Source of the DNA: Chryseobacterium sp. HSC-36S06
GTDB lineage: Bacteria > Bacteroidota > Bacteroidia > Flavobacteriales > Weeksellaceae
Direction: 5' to 3'
DNA: 64,000 nt
Assembly (NCBI RefSeq): GCF_024171485.1
Contig: NZ_JALJZX010000001.1
Location: forward strand, 310,001 to 374,000
In this document: positions 50,964 through 59,568 of the stretch, piece by piece
Numbering within the stretch: position 1 is the stretch's first letter
Layout: every line of letters starts with the position of its first letter
Position numbers and translations under genes: made by a program
Notes under the pieces: generated by a model
Seen by the model: the letters and a program-made list of their open reading frames with translations, nothing else
Databases searched by the model: none
Told to the model about the DNA's origin: nothing

Positions 50964-51515
50964 TTATTCTGTGTAATTTAATTTGATATAATCTTCTACT
51001 TTCTGTTTCGCGTAATGGTAATTGGTTTTTAAAGTACCTACCGACATGTCCAGTATTTTTGAGATTTCCTCGTAAGGTAAATCCTCATAATACCGCATGT
51101 TGAATACCAGTTTTTGCTTCTCAGGCAGCGAATGAATGGCTTTCTGCAGTAAGATCTGAATTTCTTCGGCTTCAGCAGATACATTGTCGGCAACCAGATT
51201 CTGCAGATAATACTCGGAGTCTTCATCCGATTTCTGCATTCTTTTCAGTTTGTTAAGCTGCTGCAGCGATTCATTAGTTGCGATCCTGTAAAGCCAGGTA
51301 TAAAGCTGGCTGTCCTGCTTAAACTGATGAAAATTCTGATACGCTTTTATAAATGTTTCCTGCAGTACATCCTGAGACAGATCGTGATCTACGATAATTC
51401 TTCTGATATGCCAATATAACCTGCTCTGATAAGCATCCATCATCAGGCGGACTCCTTTTTCACGGGATTTCTCGCCTGACATCAGCCGGATAATTTCTTC
51501 TTCCTTAATCTTCAT
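50964..51515 (-). CDS. ECF-type RNA polymerase sigma factor
   Basis: A 183-residue sigma-70 family protein of the extracytoplasmic function group. Region 2 (about 25-95) contains IVDHDLSQDVLQETFIKAYQ and FKQDSQLYTWLYRIATN. Region 4 (about 125-175) contains HSLPEKQKLVFNMRYYEDL and a helix-turn-helix with LPYEEISKILDMSVGTLK. There is no signal peptide. It heads a three-gene run with a probable anti-sigma factor and a Spy-like protein, so it should respond to envelope conditions. Start is ATG 51515. A promoter of its own class could not be identified. Confidence 0.93.
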   Translation of the reverse strand: MKIKEEEIIRLMSGEKSREKGVRLMMDAYQSRLYWHIRRIIVDHDLSQDVLQETFIKAYQNFHQFKQDSQLYTWLYRIATNESLQQLNKLKRMQKSDEDSEYYLQNLVADNVSAEAEEIQILLQKAIHSLPEKQKLVFNMRYYEDLPYEEISKILDMSVGTLKTNYHYAKQKVEDYIKLNYTE

Positions 51516-51596
51516 TGAGATGCTTTCAGGGTTTTGATGGTAAATTTAATTAAAAGTTAAATAAGTATTTCAATTTTCAGTCCAAAGCAAAATAAT

Positions 51597-51604
51597 TATC
51601 TTTG
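51597..51604 (+). promoter_or_regulatory. -7 element of the DUF2520/kdsC operon
   Basis: TATCTTTG matches TAnnTTTG and ends 15 bp before the ATG at 51620. It overlaps a TTG that would otherwise extend the reading frame. Confidence 0.5.
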
Positions 51605-51619
51605 TTCATATTTATTTTC

Positions 51620-52372
51620 ATGAAGATTGTAATTCTGGGTTCGGGGAATGTAGCTTTTCATCTGGCAAAGGCTTTCAAAGAAAAAAACATCGCTGTTTCA
51701 CAAATTTTTGGCCGGAATGAAAATGCGCTGAAAGAGATTTCAGAAAAATTCAGTATTCCGTATTCTACCGACGAAGTTCCCGATGCTGATTTATACCTGA
51801 TCTCTGTAAGTGACGATTCGGTAGCGGATATCTCGAAGAAAATTTCAAAAGAAAACTGTCTTGTAGCACATACTTCCGGTTCGCTGCCAAAGGAAATCCT
51901 GCAGGGAAATTACCGTAAATCCAGCTTTTATCCTCTGCAGACTTTTTCCAAATCAAAAGACCTTGATTATGCTGAAATTCCTTTTTTCGTGGAAGCGGAA
52001 AACGAACACGATCTGGAAATCCTGAAAAATCTGGCGCTGAAAATTTCGGAAAACGTAATGATTTCTGATTATGAAAAAAGAAAATACATTCATCTTACTG
52101 CAGTTTTTGCCTGCAATTTTGTGAACCATCTTTTTGCAAGAGCCAAGGAGATTTCTGATGCTCAAGACATTCCCTTCAGTTATTTTTTGCCATTAATTGA
52201 TGAAACCGTCCAGAAAATTCATGAAATTGATCCCAAATCTGCCCAAACCGGACCGGCGGTGAGAAATGACGGAAGGGTTTTAGAACTTCATGAAGCATTA
52301 ATCACGGATACGGAACACATGAAAATTTATAAAATGATGAACGAATCTATAAAGAAAATGTATGAGTTATAA
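51620..52372 (+). CDS. Rossmann-fold protein with DUF2520 domain
   Basis: A 250-residue cytosolic protein. The N-terminal half is a dinucleotide-binding Rossmann fold (MKIVILGSGNVAFHLAKAF, glycine motif at 7-10) and the C-terminal half (about 140-250) is the helical DUF2520 domain with HLTAVFACNFVNHLFARA. Family members resemble ketopantoate or pyrroline-carboxylate reductases, but their reaction is not known. ATG 51620 is chosen over a TTG in the promoter element. Its last 11 bases overlap the start of the kdsC-like gene, so the two are translationally coupled. Confidence 0.9.
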   Translation: MKIVILGSGNVAFHLAKAFKEKNIAVSQIFGRNENALKEISEKFSIPYSTDEVPDADLYLISVSDDSVADISKKISKENCLVAHTSGSLPKEILQGNYRKSSFYPLQTFSKSKDLDYAEIPFFVEAENEHDLEILKNLALKISENVMISDYEKRKYIHLTAVFACNFVNHLFARAKEISDAQDIPFSYFLPLIDETVQKIHEIDPKSAQTGPAVRNDGRVLELHEALITDTEHMKIYKMMNESIKKMYEL

Positions 52373-52880
52373 ATCGAAACTTAAAAATATAAAAGCTTTT
52401 GTATTTGATGTTGACGGCGTTTTTACCGATGGAAGCGTTTACCTGATGCCCGATAAAAGCATGTGCCGCGTGATGAATGTTCTGGATGGTTATGCCGTGG
52501 TAAAAGCGGTAAAAAACAACTATAAAATCTGCGTGATTACCGGCGGCGACGATCCTGCTGTACGGAATCGCATCCATTATCTTGGGATTAAGGAATATTA
52601 CGCTAAGGTTTCAGACAAACTGGAAAAATATGAAGAATTCCGGCAGAAATATAACCTGCAAAACGACGAAATTCTAACGATGGGCGATGATTTACCGGAT
52701 ATAAAAATCATGCAGGCATCCGGAATTTCAACCTGCCCAAAAAATGCCGTGCCGGAAGTGAAAGCAATTTCTGAATACATCTCAAACACTGAAGGCGGAA
52801 AAGGCGCCGTACGCGATGTAATCGAACAGGTAATGAAAGTGCAGGGAAACTGGATTGAAGATAACACGAAAAGTGTTTAA
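52362..52880 (+). CDS. kdsC: KdsC-like HAD phosphatase (KDO-8-phosphate phosphatase)
   Basis: A 172-residue C0-type HAD phosphatase. KdsC removes phosphate from 3-deoxy-D-manno-octulosonate 8-phosphate on the way to KDO in lipopolysaccharide. The nucleophile Asp 16 and acid/base Asp 18 are in VFDVDGVFTDG, ITGGDDPAVRNR carries the motif II Thr, and GDDLPD is the motif III/IV metal site. The lack of a cap domain and the length fit KdsC. The start overlaps the DUF2520 gene by 11 bases. Related phosphatases for sialic acid-like sugars are an alternative. Confidence 0.88.
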   Translation: MSYKSKLKNIKAFVFDVDGVFTDGSVYLMPDKSMCRVMNVLDGYAVVKAVKNNYKICVITGGDDPAVRNRIHYLGIKEYYAKVSDKLEKYEEFRQKYNLQNDEILTMGDDLPDIKIMQASGISTCPKNAVPEVKAISEYISNTEGGKGAVRDVIEQVMKVQGNWIEDNTKSV

Positions 52881-52903
52881 TTCCCATCATCTAAAAAATT
52901 AAA

Positions 52904-53461
52904 ATGAAATTATTATTAGCATCCAATTCACCCAGAAGAAAAGAACTTTTAAGCAGTTTAGGCTTTGATTTTGAAGTAGTTTCTGTGGATTGTGATGAAA
53001 TCTATCCGCAGGATTTAGAGGTTGAGAAAATCGCAGAATATCTTTCTGATCTTAAATCAAACGCTTTCCGCAGTTTAAAAGAAGACGAAGTTTTAATCAC
53101 TGCAGACACGATTGTAGCAATAGAAAACGAAGTGTTGGGAAAACCTCAGGATGCGCTTCAGGCCAAGGAAATGCTGAGAAAACTTTCAGGGAGAACCCAT
53201 GAAGTCTTTACAGGAATTACAATTAGAAATTCAGAAAAAAGCATCTCTAAAACCGATGTTACTCATGTAGAAATTGATGAATTGACCGATGATGAAATCG
53301 ATTTTTACATTAACCGATATAAACCTTTCGACAAAGCCGGCAGTTACGGCGTTCAGGAATGGTTCGGCATGGCAAAAATCAAACGTATAACCGGCAGCTA
53401 CTACACAGTAATGGGTTTGCCCACTCATTTGCTTTACAGGATTCTAAAAGATTTCCGGTAA
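52904..53461 (+). CDS. maf: Maf family nucleoside triphosphate pyrophosphatase
   Basis: Maf proteins hydrolyse non-canonical or selected nucleoside triphosphates to monophosphates. The 185-residue protein has SNSPRRKELLSSLGF at 7-21, the catalytic Asp in TADTIVAI, LGKPQDA, SGRTHEVFTGI and the C-terminal KAGSYGVQEW, all typical. Cytosolic, no signal peptide. Sequence alone does not separate the dTTP/UTP-specific from the m7GTP-specific type with certainty; the spacing resembles the dTTP/UTPase type. It lies 23 bp after the kdsC-like gene on the same strand. Confidence 0.94.
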   Translation: MKLLLASNSPRRKELLSSLGFDFEVVSVDCDEIYPQDLEVEKIAEYLSDLKSNAFRSLKEDEVLITADTIVAIENEVLGKPQDALQAKEMLRKLSGRTHEVFTGITIRNSEKSISKTDVTHVEIDELTDDEIDFYINRYKPFDKAGSYGVQEWFGMAKIKRITGSYYTVMGLPTHLLYRILKDFR

Positions 53462-53553
53462 GCTGCCAACAATTATAAAAATTCATTATTTTTACAGAAA
53501 TAAAGAGGCATTTTTTCATAATAAAATGCTAATTTGAAAGTTATTATGAAATA

Positions 53554-56043
53554 ATGAAAAAAACTATACTTTTCCTTTCAGCAATCGTTGTTTTCACTTC
53601 GTGCTCTTCACGGAAAAAAACCGATGATTCCACCTTTATGAAAGGATTTTTCTCTTACTACAATACGCTTTTCAATAGTAAAGATGCGCTTGAGACCGAA
53701 TTTAAAAACCGCGATCAGGCTCATGTAGATAATTTTTATGCGCCTTATATCCAGCTTCTCACTTACGAAGAACAGCCTTTGGGAACCGATTTACAGTCGG
53801 GTGGTATGTTTGGTGAGGATCCGGTGCCGCCGGGAAGTATGAATTCCGAAGGTCCGGGCGTTCCGGGTGGCCGGAGTATTTTTCAGAATTCTTCTAATCC
53901 GGGAATTAAGAGCGGAGCTTCAATCTTAGAAATCTCTGAAGCTAAAGCACTTAAGGCAATTTCTAAATATTCTGTAATGAAAGGTGGGGAAGAGAAGAAC
54001 AAGAAAATCTTTGATGCAAATATACTTTTGGCCCAATCCAGAATTTACCGAAATAAACCATTGGAAGCTCTGGACGGATTAAATTATGTGTTTGCAAACA
54101 TGCGGAATGACAAAAGAATTCCGCTTGCACGCATTTATCAGGGGCTGGCTTATTCCAAAATGGGCGACTACTACAAAGCCGAAGAGGTTTTTGCGGATTT
54201 ATCAAAAGATTCAAAACTTAAAAAAGATTATAAAAAACTGCTGAGCGTTTATTACTCAGAAATGCTGCTTCAAGCCGGCAAAAAAGAAGCCGCAGTAGAC
54301 GCGTTGGAGAATGCATATGCAGTGAATAAAAACCGTAAGATGCGTAGCAGAATTGCTTTTCTCAGAGGGCAGATTTTAGCAAACCTCGACAGGAATGAGG
54401 AAGCGCGGGAAAGCTTTGTTACCGCGTATAAAAATGCAAACAGCTTTGAGTTTGAAGTAAAATCCCAAATCGAAATCGCCAAAACCTTTAACGGAAAAGA
54501 TGATGATTACGAAGGAGCGAAAGAATATTTAGAGAAAATAAGCAAAAAAGGAACTTATGGTTCCAGAAAAAACGAGTTCTACTATGCATTGGGTCTTATG
54601 GCAAATAAAGCCGGTAAGAAAGATGAAGCTAAATCATTTTTTGCGAAGTCACTGACTGAAAAAATGTCTGATCCGCAGATTCGCGGACTTAATTATTACG
54701 AGATCGGAAAAGGTTTTTTCGAAGAGAGCGACTATCTGTCTGCAGGAGCTTATTACGATTCCGCGCTTACAGTAATGACTTATGAACCTTCGAAAATACT
54801 CCTGACAGAAAAATCAAGCAATATCAAACAGGTTTCAGCAAATTACTATCTGATCAGAAAAAACGACAGTATTCTTGCGCTCACCAGAATGCCCGAAGCT
54901 GAAAAAATCGCTTATTTCAACAAATACATTGACGGGATAAAAGCCAAAGAAGCCAAAGAAGAACTGGAAAGGAAAAAAGCAGAACGTTCCAAAGGATTTG
55001 ATACCGGAGATTACGATGCTAACTCTGTGTTTGCAGGAAATACCGGTGGCTTCCAGGATTTTGGCGGTAGCAAAGGGGGCTTCTACTTCGCGAACCAAAG
55101 CACAGTAGCAAAAGGAGAATCTACTTTTAAACAATTGTGGGGAAACCGCGCACTAAATGATAACTGGCGAACATCAGCAAGAGGAAGTTCCATTGAAGAT
55201 TTAAAAAATGAAGCGATGGGAATTGCGTCTGCTCCCGACCCTAGAAGACTTGAACCTGCTTTCTATATTGAGAAAATACCAACGGCTTCAGAAGATATCT
55301 TAGCGTTGAAAAAAGCCAGAGATACCGCGAGTTTAGGTTTGGGAAGGATGTACGAATCGTATTTCTCTGATACCCCGCTGGCCACCAAAACGCTTTATGA
55401 TTTGGTGGATGCCAATCCGGAAGAAGAAACAAAACTTCTGGCGCTTTACAATATTTTCGCCTTTAATTACGAGAAAAATCCATCCGCTGCAGAACGCGCA
55501 AAAGAGATGATTTTAACGGATTTTCCTTATACGTCCTACGCAGAATTTGTAAAAAATCCTAAAAACAATTCTTTTTCTAAATCTTCAGAGGAAGTCGAGA
55601 AAGCTTACGCACAGGCTTTTGACCTTTATTCAACTGAGAAATATGAAGAAAGCAAAACACTCATACAGTCCTCTTTAGAAAAATATCCCAAAGATGCACT
55701 GGTACCGAAATTTGCGCTCCTTAATGCATTCAATACCGGTAAAACCGCCGGTAAAGAGATTATGATCCTCCAGCTGGAACAGATTGCCCTAAACTATGCA
55801 AGAACACCGGAGGGTAAAAAAGCAGAAGAAATGCTGAAATACCTTAAAAGCGAACTTGAAATAGAAATTACAGATGAATCCGGAAACAAAATGAAGACAC
55901 CAGCTGCCACGCCAATTCCACCAACAGATATGGATGTGCCACCTGTTCCCGGAAAGATGAATGAGCCGGCTCCATTGAGGCCACGCCGCACACAGGATAC
56001 ACCGCAGATTGCAAGCCCTGTAGAGATGGAAATAAAAATTTAA
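53554..56043 (+). CDS. porW: type IX secretion periplasmic lipoprotein PorW/SprE
   Basis: An 829-residue lipoprotein needed for type IX secretion and gliding in relatives, thought to bridge inner and outer machinery. The signal ends in FTSC (Cys 17). The family's opening FMKGFFSYYNTLFNSKDALE is followed by a glycine/proline-rich insert (about 85-120). Many TPR-like helical repeats (about 130-440) come next, then a second helical repeat region (about 560-780) and a proline-rich tail (PPTDMDVPPVPGK). Its presence implies the organism secretes proteins by T9SS, but no cargo gene with a clear sorting domain lies here. A terminator follows at once. Confidence 0.92.
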   Translation: MKKTILFLSAIVVFTSCSSRKKTDDSTFMKGFFSYYNTLFNSKDALETEFKNRDQAHVDNFYAPYIQLLTYEEQPLGTDLQSGGMFGEDPVPPGSMNSEGPGVPGGRSIFQNSSNPGIKSGASILEISEAKALKAISKYSVMKGGEEKNKKIFDANILLAQSRIYRNKPLEALDGLNYVFANMRNDKRIPLARIYQGLAYSKMGDYYKAEEVFADLSKDSKLKKDYKKLLSVYYSEMLLQAGKKEAAVDALENAYAVNKNRKMRSRIAFLRGQILANLDRNEEARESFVTAYKNANSFEFEVKSQIEIAKTFNGKDDDYEGAKEYLEKISKKGTYGSRKNEFYYALGLMANKAGKKDEAKSFFAKSLTEKMSDPQIRGLNYYEIGKGFFEESDYLSAGAYYDSALTVMTYEPSKILLTEKSSNIKQVSANYYLIRKNDSILALTRMPEAEKIAYFNKYIDGIKAKEAKEELERKKAERSKGFDTGDYDANSVFAGNTGGFQDFGGSKGGFYFANQSTVAKGESTFKQLWGNRALNDNWRTSARGSSIEDLKNEAMGIASAPDPRRLEPAFYIEKIPTASEDILALKKARDTASLGLGRMYESYFSDTPLATKTLYDLVDANPEEETKLLALYNIFAFNYEKNPSAAERAKEMILTDFPYTSYAEFVKNPKNNSFSKSSEEVEKAYAQAFDLYSTEKYEESKTLIQSSLEKYPKDALVPKFALLNAFNTGKTAGKEIMILQLEQIALNYARTPEGKKAEEMLKYLKSELEIEITDESGNKMKTPAATPIPPTDMDVPPVPGKMNEPAPLRPRRTQDTPQIASPVEMEIKI

Positions 56044-56070
56044 AGCGAAGATTAATCTTCGCTTTTTCTT
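56042..56070 (+). terminator. terminator after porW
   Basis: AAAGCGAAGATT (56042-56053) pairs perfectly with AATCTTCGCTTT (56054-56065), followed by T residues. The arm overlaps the porW stop codon. Confidence 0.85.
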
Positions 56071-56090
56071 ATGTACTGTTTAATCTACGC

Positions 56091-56762
56091 TTATTTCTTT
56101 TTCTTAACGCCCTGGAATTCTTTCAGGTAAAAAGGTTCGAAATAGGCGACATCTTCAAACTGACTGTTATTGAACTTCTCGGTTGCTTTTTTAACTAAAT
56201 ATTTAGCAGAAGGGTAGACATTTGCGTTAAATTCAGCATTGGAAAGCTGAAGAATTTCCTGTGCTTTTGAAGCCCCATCGCCAACAAAAATCACTTTTTT
56301 ATCCGCGAACTCCTGAAAAGAAGTCTCCTCTAAAATTTTAGCTTCGGTTTCGGTGAGCATCTTGCCGGAATTCCCCTCAAAAACAGCGGTATAAACCTCC
56401 ATTCTTCTTGCATCGAGCAATGGAATGATATAGTCAAATTTTTGATCTAAAAAAGGCTCAATCATTGTCTCCATAGAATTTACTGCAATAAGCGGAATTT
56501 TCAAACCATAGCAGAATCCTTTTGCTGAAGAAGCGCCAATTCTAAGACCTGTATAAGAACCCGGACCCATTCCTAACGAAACTGCGTCCAGATCTTTCAA
56601 AGAGATTTCAGCTCCTTCCAAAGCCCATTCTACAAAAGTGTGAAGACTTTCAGACTGTTTATAATTTTCTGAAACTTCTTCGCAAACACAAAGTAGTTTT
56701 TCGGCATCAGAAATAGCGACAGAACAGTTTTTGGAGGAAGTTTCGATATGGAGGATTTTCAT
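56091..56762 (-). CDS. tsaB: tRNA threonylcarbamoyladenosine biosynthesis protein TsaB
   Basis: TsaB is the non-catalytic partner of TsaD in forming t6A37 in ANN-decoding tRNAs. The 223-residue protein has the ASKHA-fold opening ILHIETSSKNCSVAI, the conserved GMGPGSYTGLRIGAS loop at about 70-84, and PLLDARRMEVYTAVF. It lacks the metal-binding histidines of TsaD, as expected. Cytosolic. A lysine-rich tail (KEFQGVKKKK) ends it. It lies 46 bp after the SDR gene and is probably the last gene of the run that starts at rpiB. Confidence 0.95.
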   Translation of the reverse strand: MKILHIETSSKNCSVAISDAEKLLCVCEEVSENYKQSESLHTFVEWALEGAEISLKDLDAVSLGMGPGSYTGLRIGASSAKGFCYGLKIPLIAVNSMETMIEPFLDQKFDYIIPLLDARRMEVYTAVFEGNSGKMLTETEAKILEETSFQEFADKKVIFVGDGASKAQEILQLSNAEFNANVYPSAKYLVKKATEKFNNSQFEDVAYFEPFYLKEFQGVKKKK

Positions 56763-56808
56763 TCTGCAAATTTAATAATCAAAAATCAATCTTCTGAAGA
56801 TTTATTTT

Positions 56809-57561
56809 TTATAGATTCTTATAAACGGTTCTCGGTTCGCTCTGGGCGGTCGGATATATCGTTAAATCTGAAATCGCTACATGCTGCGGAGCGTTGATGC
56901 AGTAGGAGATGGCATCTGCAATATCTTCCGGCTGTAAGGCTTTATATCCCTGATAAACAGTGTTCGCTCTTTCTTCATCGCCCTTAAAACGGACTTTAGA
57001 GAAATCAGTTTCTACCAAGCCGGGCTGAATATTGGTGACTTTAATTCCAAATTCAGTAAGTTCGAGGCGCATTCCGTCGGAAATCACATCCACTGCTTTC
57101 TTCGATGCGCAATACACTACACCGCTGGCGTAAGTCTGTCTCGCCGCCACAGAAGAAATATTAACGATATGCCCCGATTTTCTTTCCCTCATCCCCGGAA
57201 TCACACATTTAGAAACATACAGCAATCCTTTCACATTACCGTCGATCATGGCGTCCCAATCTTCCGTATTTCCCTCGGAAAGCGGTTCTAAACCGTGGGC
57301 ATTGCCTGCATTATTAATCAGTGCATCAATATTTTTCCAGGAATCGGGTAGGGAAGTGATCGCGTTTTCTACTTCCTGAAGGTATCTTTGGTCGAAGTTT
57401 AAGGTGTAAATTTCAGTATTGGCCGATAGTTCAGTTTTAATCTGCTCCAAAACTTCGGTCCTTCTACCGCAAAGGATAAGTCTGAATCCTTTTGTGGCGA
57501 GCAATTGCGCGGTGGCTTTACCAATTCCGGAAGTTGCTCCGGTGATGAGCGCTGTTTTCAT
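56809..57561 (-). CDS. SDR family NAD(P)-dependent oxidoreductase
   Basis: A 250-residue classical short-chain dehydrogenase/reductase. The cofactor loop GATSGIG is at 8-14, NNAG at 83-86, the catalytic Ser 137 in NISSVAA, and YCASK with Tyr 150 and Lys 154. Close relatives are YdfG-type 3-hydroxy acid or serine dehydrogenases (IQPGLVETDFS and the C-terminal DIADAISYC pattern), but the substrate is not certain. CGRR after strand 2 suggests NADP preference. Cytosolic. It starts at ATG 57561, 18 bp after yraN. Confidence 0.93.
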   Translation of the reverse strand: MKTALITGATSGIGKATAQLLATKGFRLILCGRRTEVLEQIKTELSANTEIYTLNFDQRYLQEVENAITSLPDSWKNIDALINNAGNAHGLEPLSEGNTEDWDAMIDGNVKGLLYVSKCVIPGMRERKSGHIVNISSVAARQTYASGVVYCASKKAVDVISDGMRLELTEFGIKVTNIQPGLVETDFSKVRFKGDEERANTVYQGYKALQPEDIADAISYCINAPQHVAISDLTIYPTAQSEPRTVYKNL

Positions 57562-57579
57562 TGTATGGATTTTTAAAAT

Positions 57580-57951
57580 TTAGTTCGCATCAAAACTCTG
57601 GAACGCATCTTCGATATGGTTGAGCTGCAGAACTCCCTGTTCATCGGGAAGAACGGTGATAATGTCGAACCTTACTTCTTTATCGATTTTTCTTTCGTTC
57701 ATGAAAAAATCAGAACACATTACGATGGATTTTATCTTCTTTTTGGTAACGGCTTCCTGAGGCTCGATAAGCGTATTGTAACTTCTTGCCTTCACTTCCG
57801 TAACAACAATGATCCCTTCAAATTCTGCAACGATATCGATTTCTGCTTTTTGATAACGAAAGTTCCTCGCAAGAATTTTATAGTTCTTTTTGGATAAAAA
57901 TTCAGCTGCAAGATCTTCTGCAAGTTGCCCGAAATCGTTGTGCTCTGCCAT
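57580..57951 (-). CDS. yraN: YraN family (UPF0102) nuclease-fold protein
   Basis: A 123-residue protein of the YraN family, with a restriction-endonuclease-like fold of unproven function. The opening GQLAEDLAAEFLSKKNYKIL and the PD-(D/E)xK-like core are visible: Glu 37, Asp 39 in KAEIDIV and Glu 52-Val-Lys 54 in TEVKAR. Length is normal. No signal peptide. It sits 4 bp after the LD-carboxypeptidase gene and 18 bp before the SDR gene. A role in DNA processing has been suggested from the fold only. Confidence 0.93.
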   Translation of the reverse strand: MAEHNDFGQLAEDLAAEFLSKKNYKILARNFRYQKAEIDIVAEFEGIIVVTEVKARSYNTLIEPQEAVTKKKIKSIVMCSDFFMNERKIDKEVRFDIITVLPDEQGVLQLNHIEDAFQSFDAN

Positions 57952-57955
57952 GGCA

Positions 57956-58885
57956 TCAGAATTTTACTTCAACCTTCTTACCGACTGTCATTGAAATTTT
58001 GGCTCCAATAAGCAGCGGTCTGTTATCATAAATATGACCATTCGGAAATCCAAAAATCACCGGAAAATCATATTGGGAAATCCGTTCTGCGATAAGCTTA
58101 TAAGAAAATTCATCAAAACTTTCTTCGTAGTTCATGTTCTCTTTTTCGTCTTCCATTAAGGTCATTCCACCAACGATAAGTCCCTTAATTTTCCTGAAAA
58201 CTCCGGCAAGTTCAAGTGACATGATCATTCGGTCCAATGCATAAAATTTTTCCCCGATATCTTCAATAAAAAGGATTTTATCTTTGAAATCAAAGGAATA
58301 TTTTGTTCCTAAAAGTGCATAAATCAAGGCTAAATTACCGCCAACCAATTCAGCTTCTACGGTTCCGGATTTGTTGAAAGGATTATTTTGGATGGAATAT
58401 TTTGGAAATTTTCCTTTCAGAATATCAAAAGTAAGATCATAACCTTCAGGAGTCACTCCAAAACCTGATGTTTTAATTGTTTGGCCATGAATTGAGGCAA
58501 AATTATTCTTCAGTAAATAGCTTTGAATCACTGTATTGTCAGAATATCCGATATACCATTTCGGCCTTTTTTTAAACTCTGAAAGTTTTAAATTTCCCAG
58601 TAAATGTTGACAACCGTAACCTCCTCTGGAAGCCCAGACTGCCGAAATATCCGCGTCGTTCAGCGCCCAGTTCATATCGGAAATCCTTTCAGCCTCTGTA
58701 CCAGCATAACTGTAACCCTTTGAAAATTTGGTATAAAGATGCTTGCCTACAACCGGCTCATAACCTTTAACCCGAATTAGATTTAAACCTGTTTCAAGCT
58801 GGGCTTCCTCTACAGAACCTGCCGGAGAAATCACCGCGATTCTGTCTCCTTTTTTAAGAGAATCCGGAAATATTATGGAGTTCAT
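57956..58885 (-). CDS. LD-carboxypeptidase (peptidase S66)
   Basis: A 309-residue S66 serine peptidase that removes the terminal D-Ala from tetrapeptides during peptidoglycan recycling (LdcA role), or cleaves microcin-like substrates (MccF role). The nucleophile serine lies in WYIGYSDNT, the conserved glutamate in FIEDIGE, and the histidine in FPNGHIYDNRP, with the N-terminal KGDRIAVISPAG block. No signal peptide, so it is cytosolic. The ATG at 58885 overlaps the LysE-type stop as ATGA. Neighbouring cell wall genes elsewhere in the window fit recycling. Confidence 0.92.
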   Translation of the reverse strand: MNSIIFPDSLKKGDRIAVISPAGSVEEAQLETGLNLIRVKGYEPVVGKHLYTKFSKGYSYAGTEAERISDMNWALNDADISAVWASRGGYGCQHLLGNLKLSEFKKRPKWYIGYSDNTVIQSYLLKNNFASIHGQTIKTSGFGVTPEGYDLTFDILKGKFPKYSIQNNPFNKSGTVEAELVGGNLALIYALLGTKYSFDFKDKILFIEDIGEKFYALDRMIMSLELAGVFRKIKGLIVGGMTLMEDEKENMNYEESFDEFSYKLIAERISQYDFPVIFGFPNGHIYDNRPLLIGAKISMTVGKKVEVKF

Positions 58886-59565
58886 TTCTTAATCTGTTTT
58901 TGCTCTGTTCTTTCTGCTTCTTCCAATTGCCGGTCGAACTGATTAAATTTCTTGAAACTTTGAAGAAAGATGAAGATACTGAATCCAACTAGAATAAAAC
59001 CAACACCTTTTCGGATCTGATTGGCAAGTCTTTCTGTAAGTTTATAATGAAACTGCTTAGCAAGATAAATCTTAAAGAAGTCGATGGCTAAATAAGTACC
59101 GACTACCAATGCCATATAAAGAAGAAATTCGTCGAGTTTTGGATAGGCATTTCTGACCGAAATTACTGTTACAAGCCAGAACAGCACGACACCAATATTC
59201 AGAATATTGAAGAAAAATCCGTTGAGAAAAGTCTTAAAATAGTTTTGCCCAATCATTTTTTCCTCTCCGGCAAGGTGCATCCTTGTTTTAGATACCACCA
59301 TATAAACCGCATAAATTAAGATGATAAAAGAGGTTATACGGTAAAATCCGGGATGTTTATCAATGAGCTGTATTAAATCGGCACTTGCAAAAAATGCTGC
59401 GGTTATGCACAAAATATCAGCAAAAATTACTCCTAAGTCAAGTGCTAATGCATGTTTTGGTCCACGGGAAAAACTGGTTTCAATCAGAAGAAAGAAAATG
59501 GGTCCTATGAACACGAGGCTGAGCATAATTCCCAAACCAATTGCCGAAATTATAAGTTCGAACAT
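58882..59565 (-). CDS. LysE family amino acid exporter-like protein
   Basis: A 227-residue membrane protein with six hydrophobic segments, in the LysE/RhtB superfamily of small amino acid or metabolite exporters. The first helix segment SAIGLGIMLSLVFIGPIFFL and FSRGPKHALALDLGVIFAD are family-typical (the conserved GP and G..D positions). The C-terminal 30 residues are charged and partly coiled (FDRQLEEAERTEQKQIKK). Substrate unknown. Its ATG lies 3 bp after the end of the frameshifted gene upstream and its stop overlaps the LD-carboxypeptidase start by 4 bases, so the genes form a tight operon. Confidence 0.88.
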   Translation of the reverse strand: MFELIISAIGLGIMLSLVFIGPIFFLLIETSFSRGPKHALALDLGVIFADILCITAAFFASADLIQLIDKHPGFYRITSFIILIYAVYMVVSKTRMHLAGEEKMIGQNYFKTFLNGFFFNILNIGVVLFWLVTVISVRNAYPKLDEFLLYMALVVGTYLAIDFFKIYLAKQFHYKLTERLANQIRKGVGFILVGFSIFIFLQSFKKFNQFDRQLEEAERTEQKQIKK

Positions 59566-59568
59566 ATT

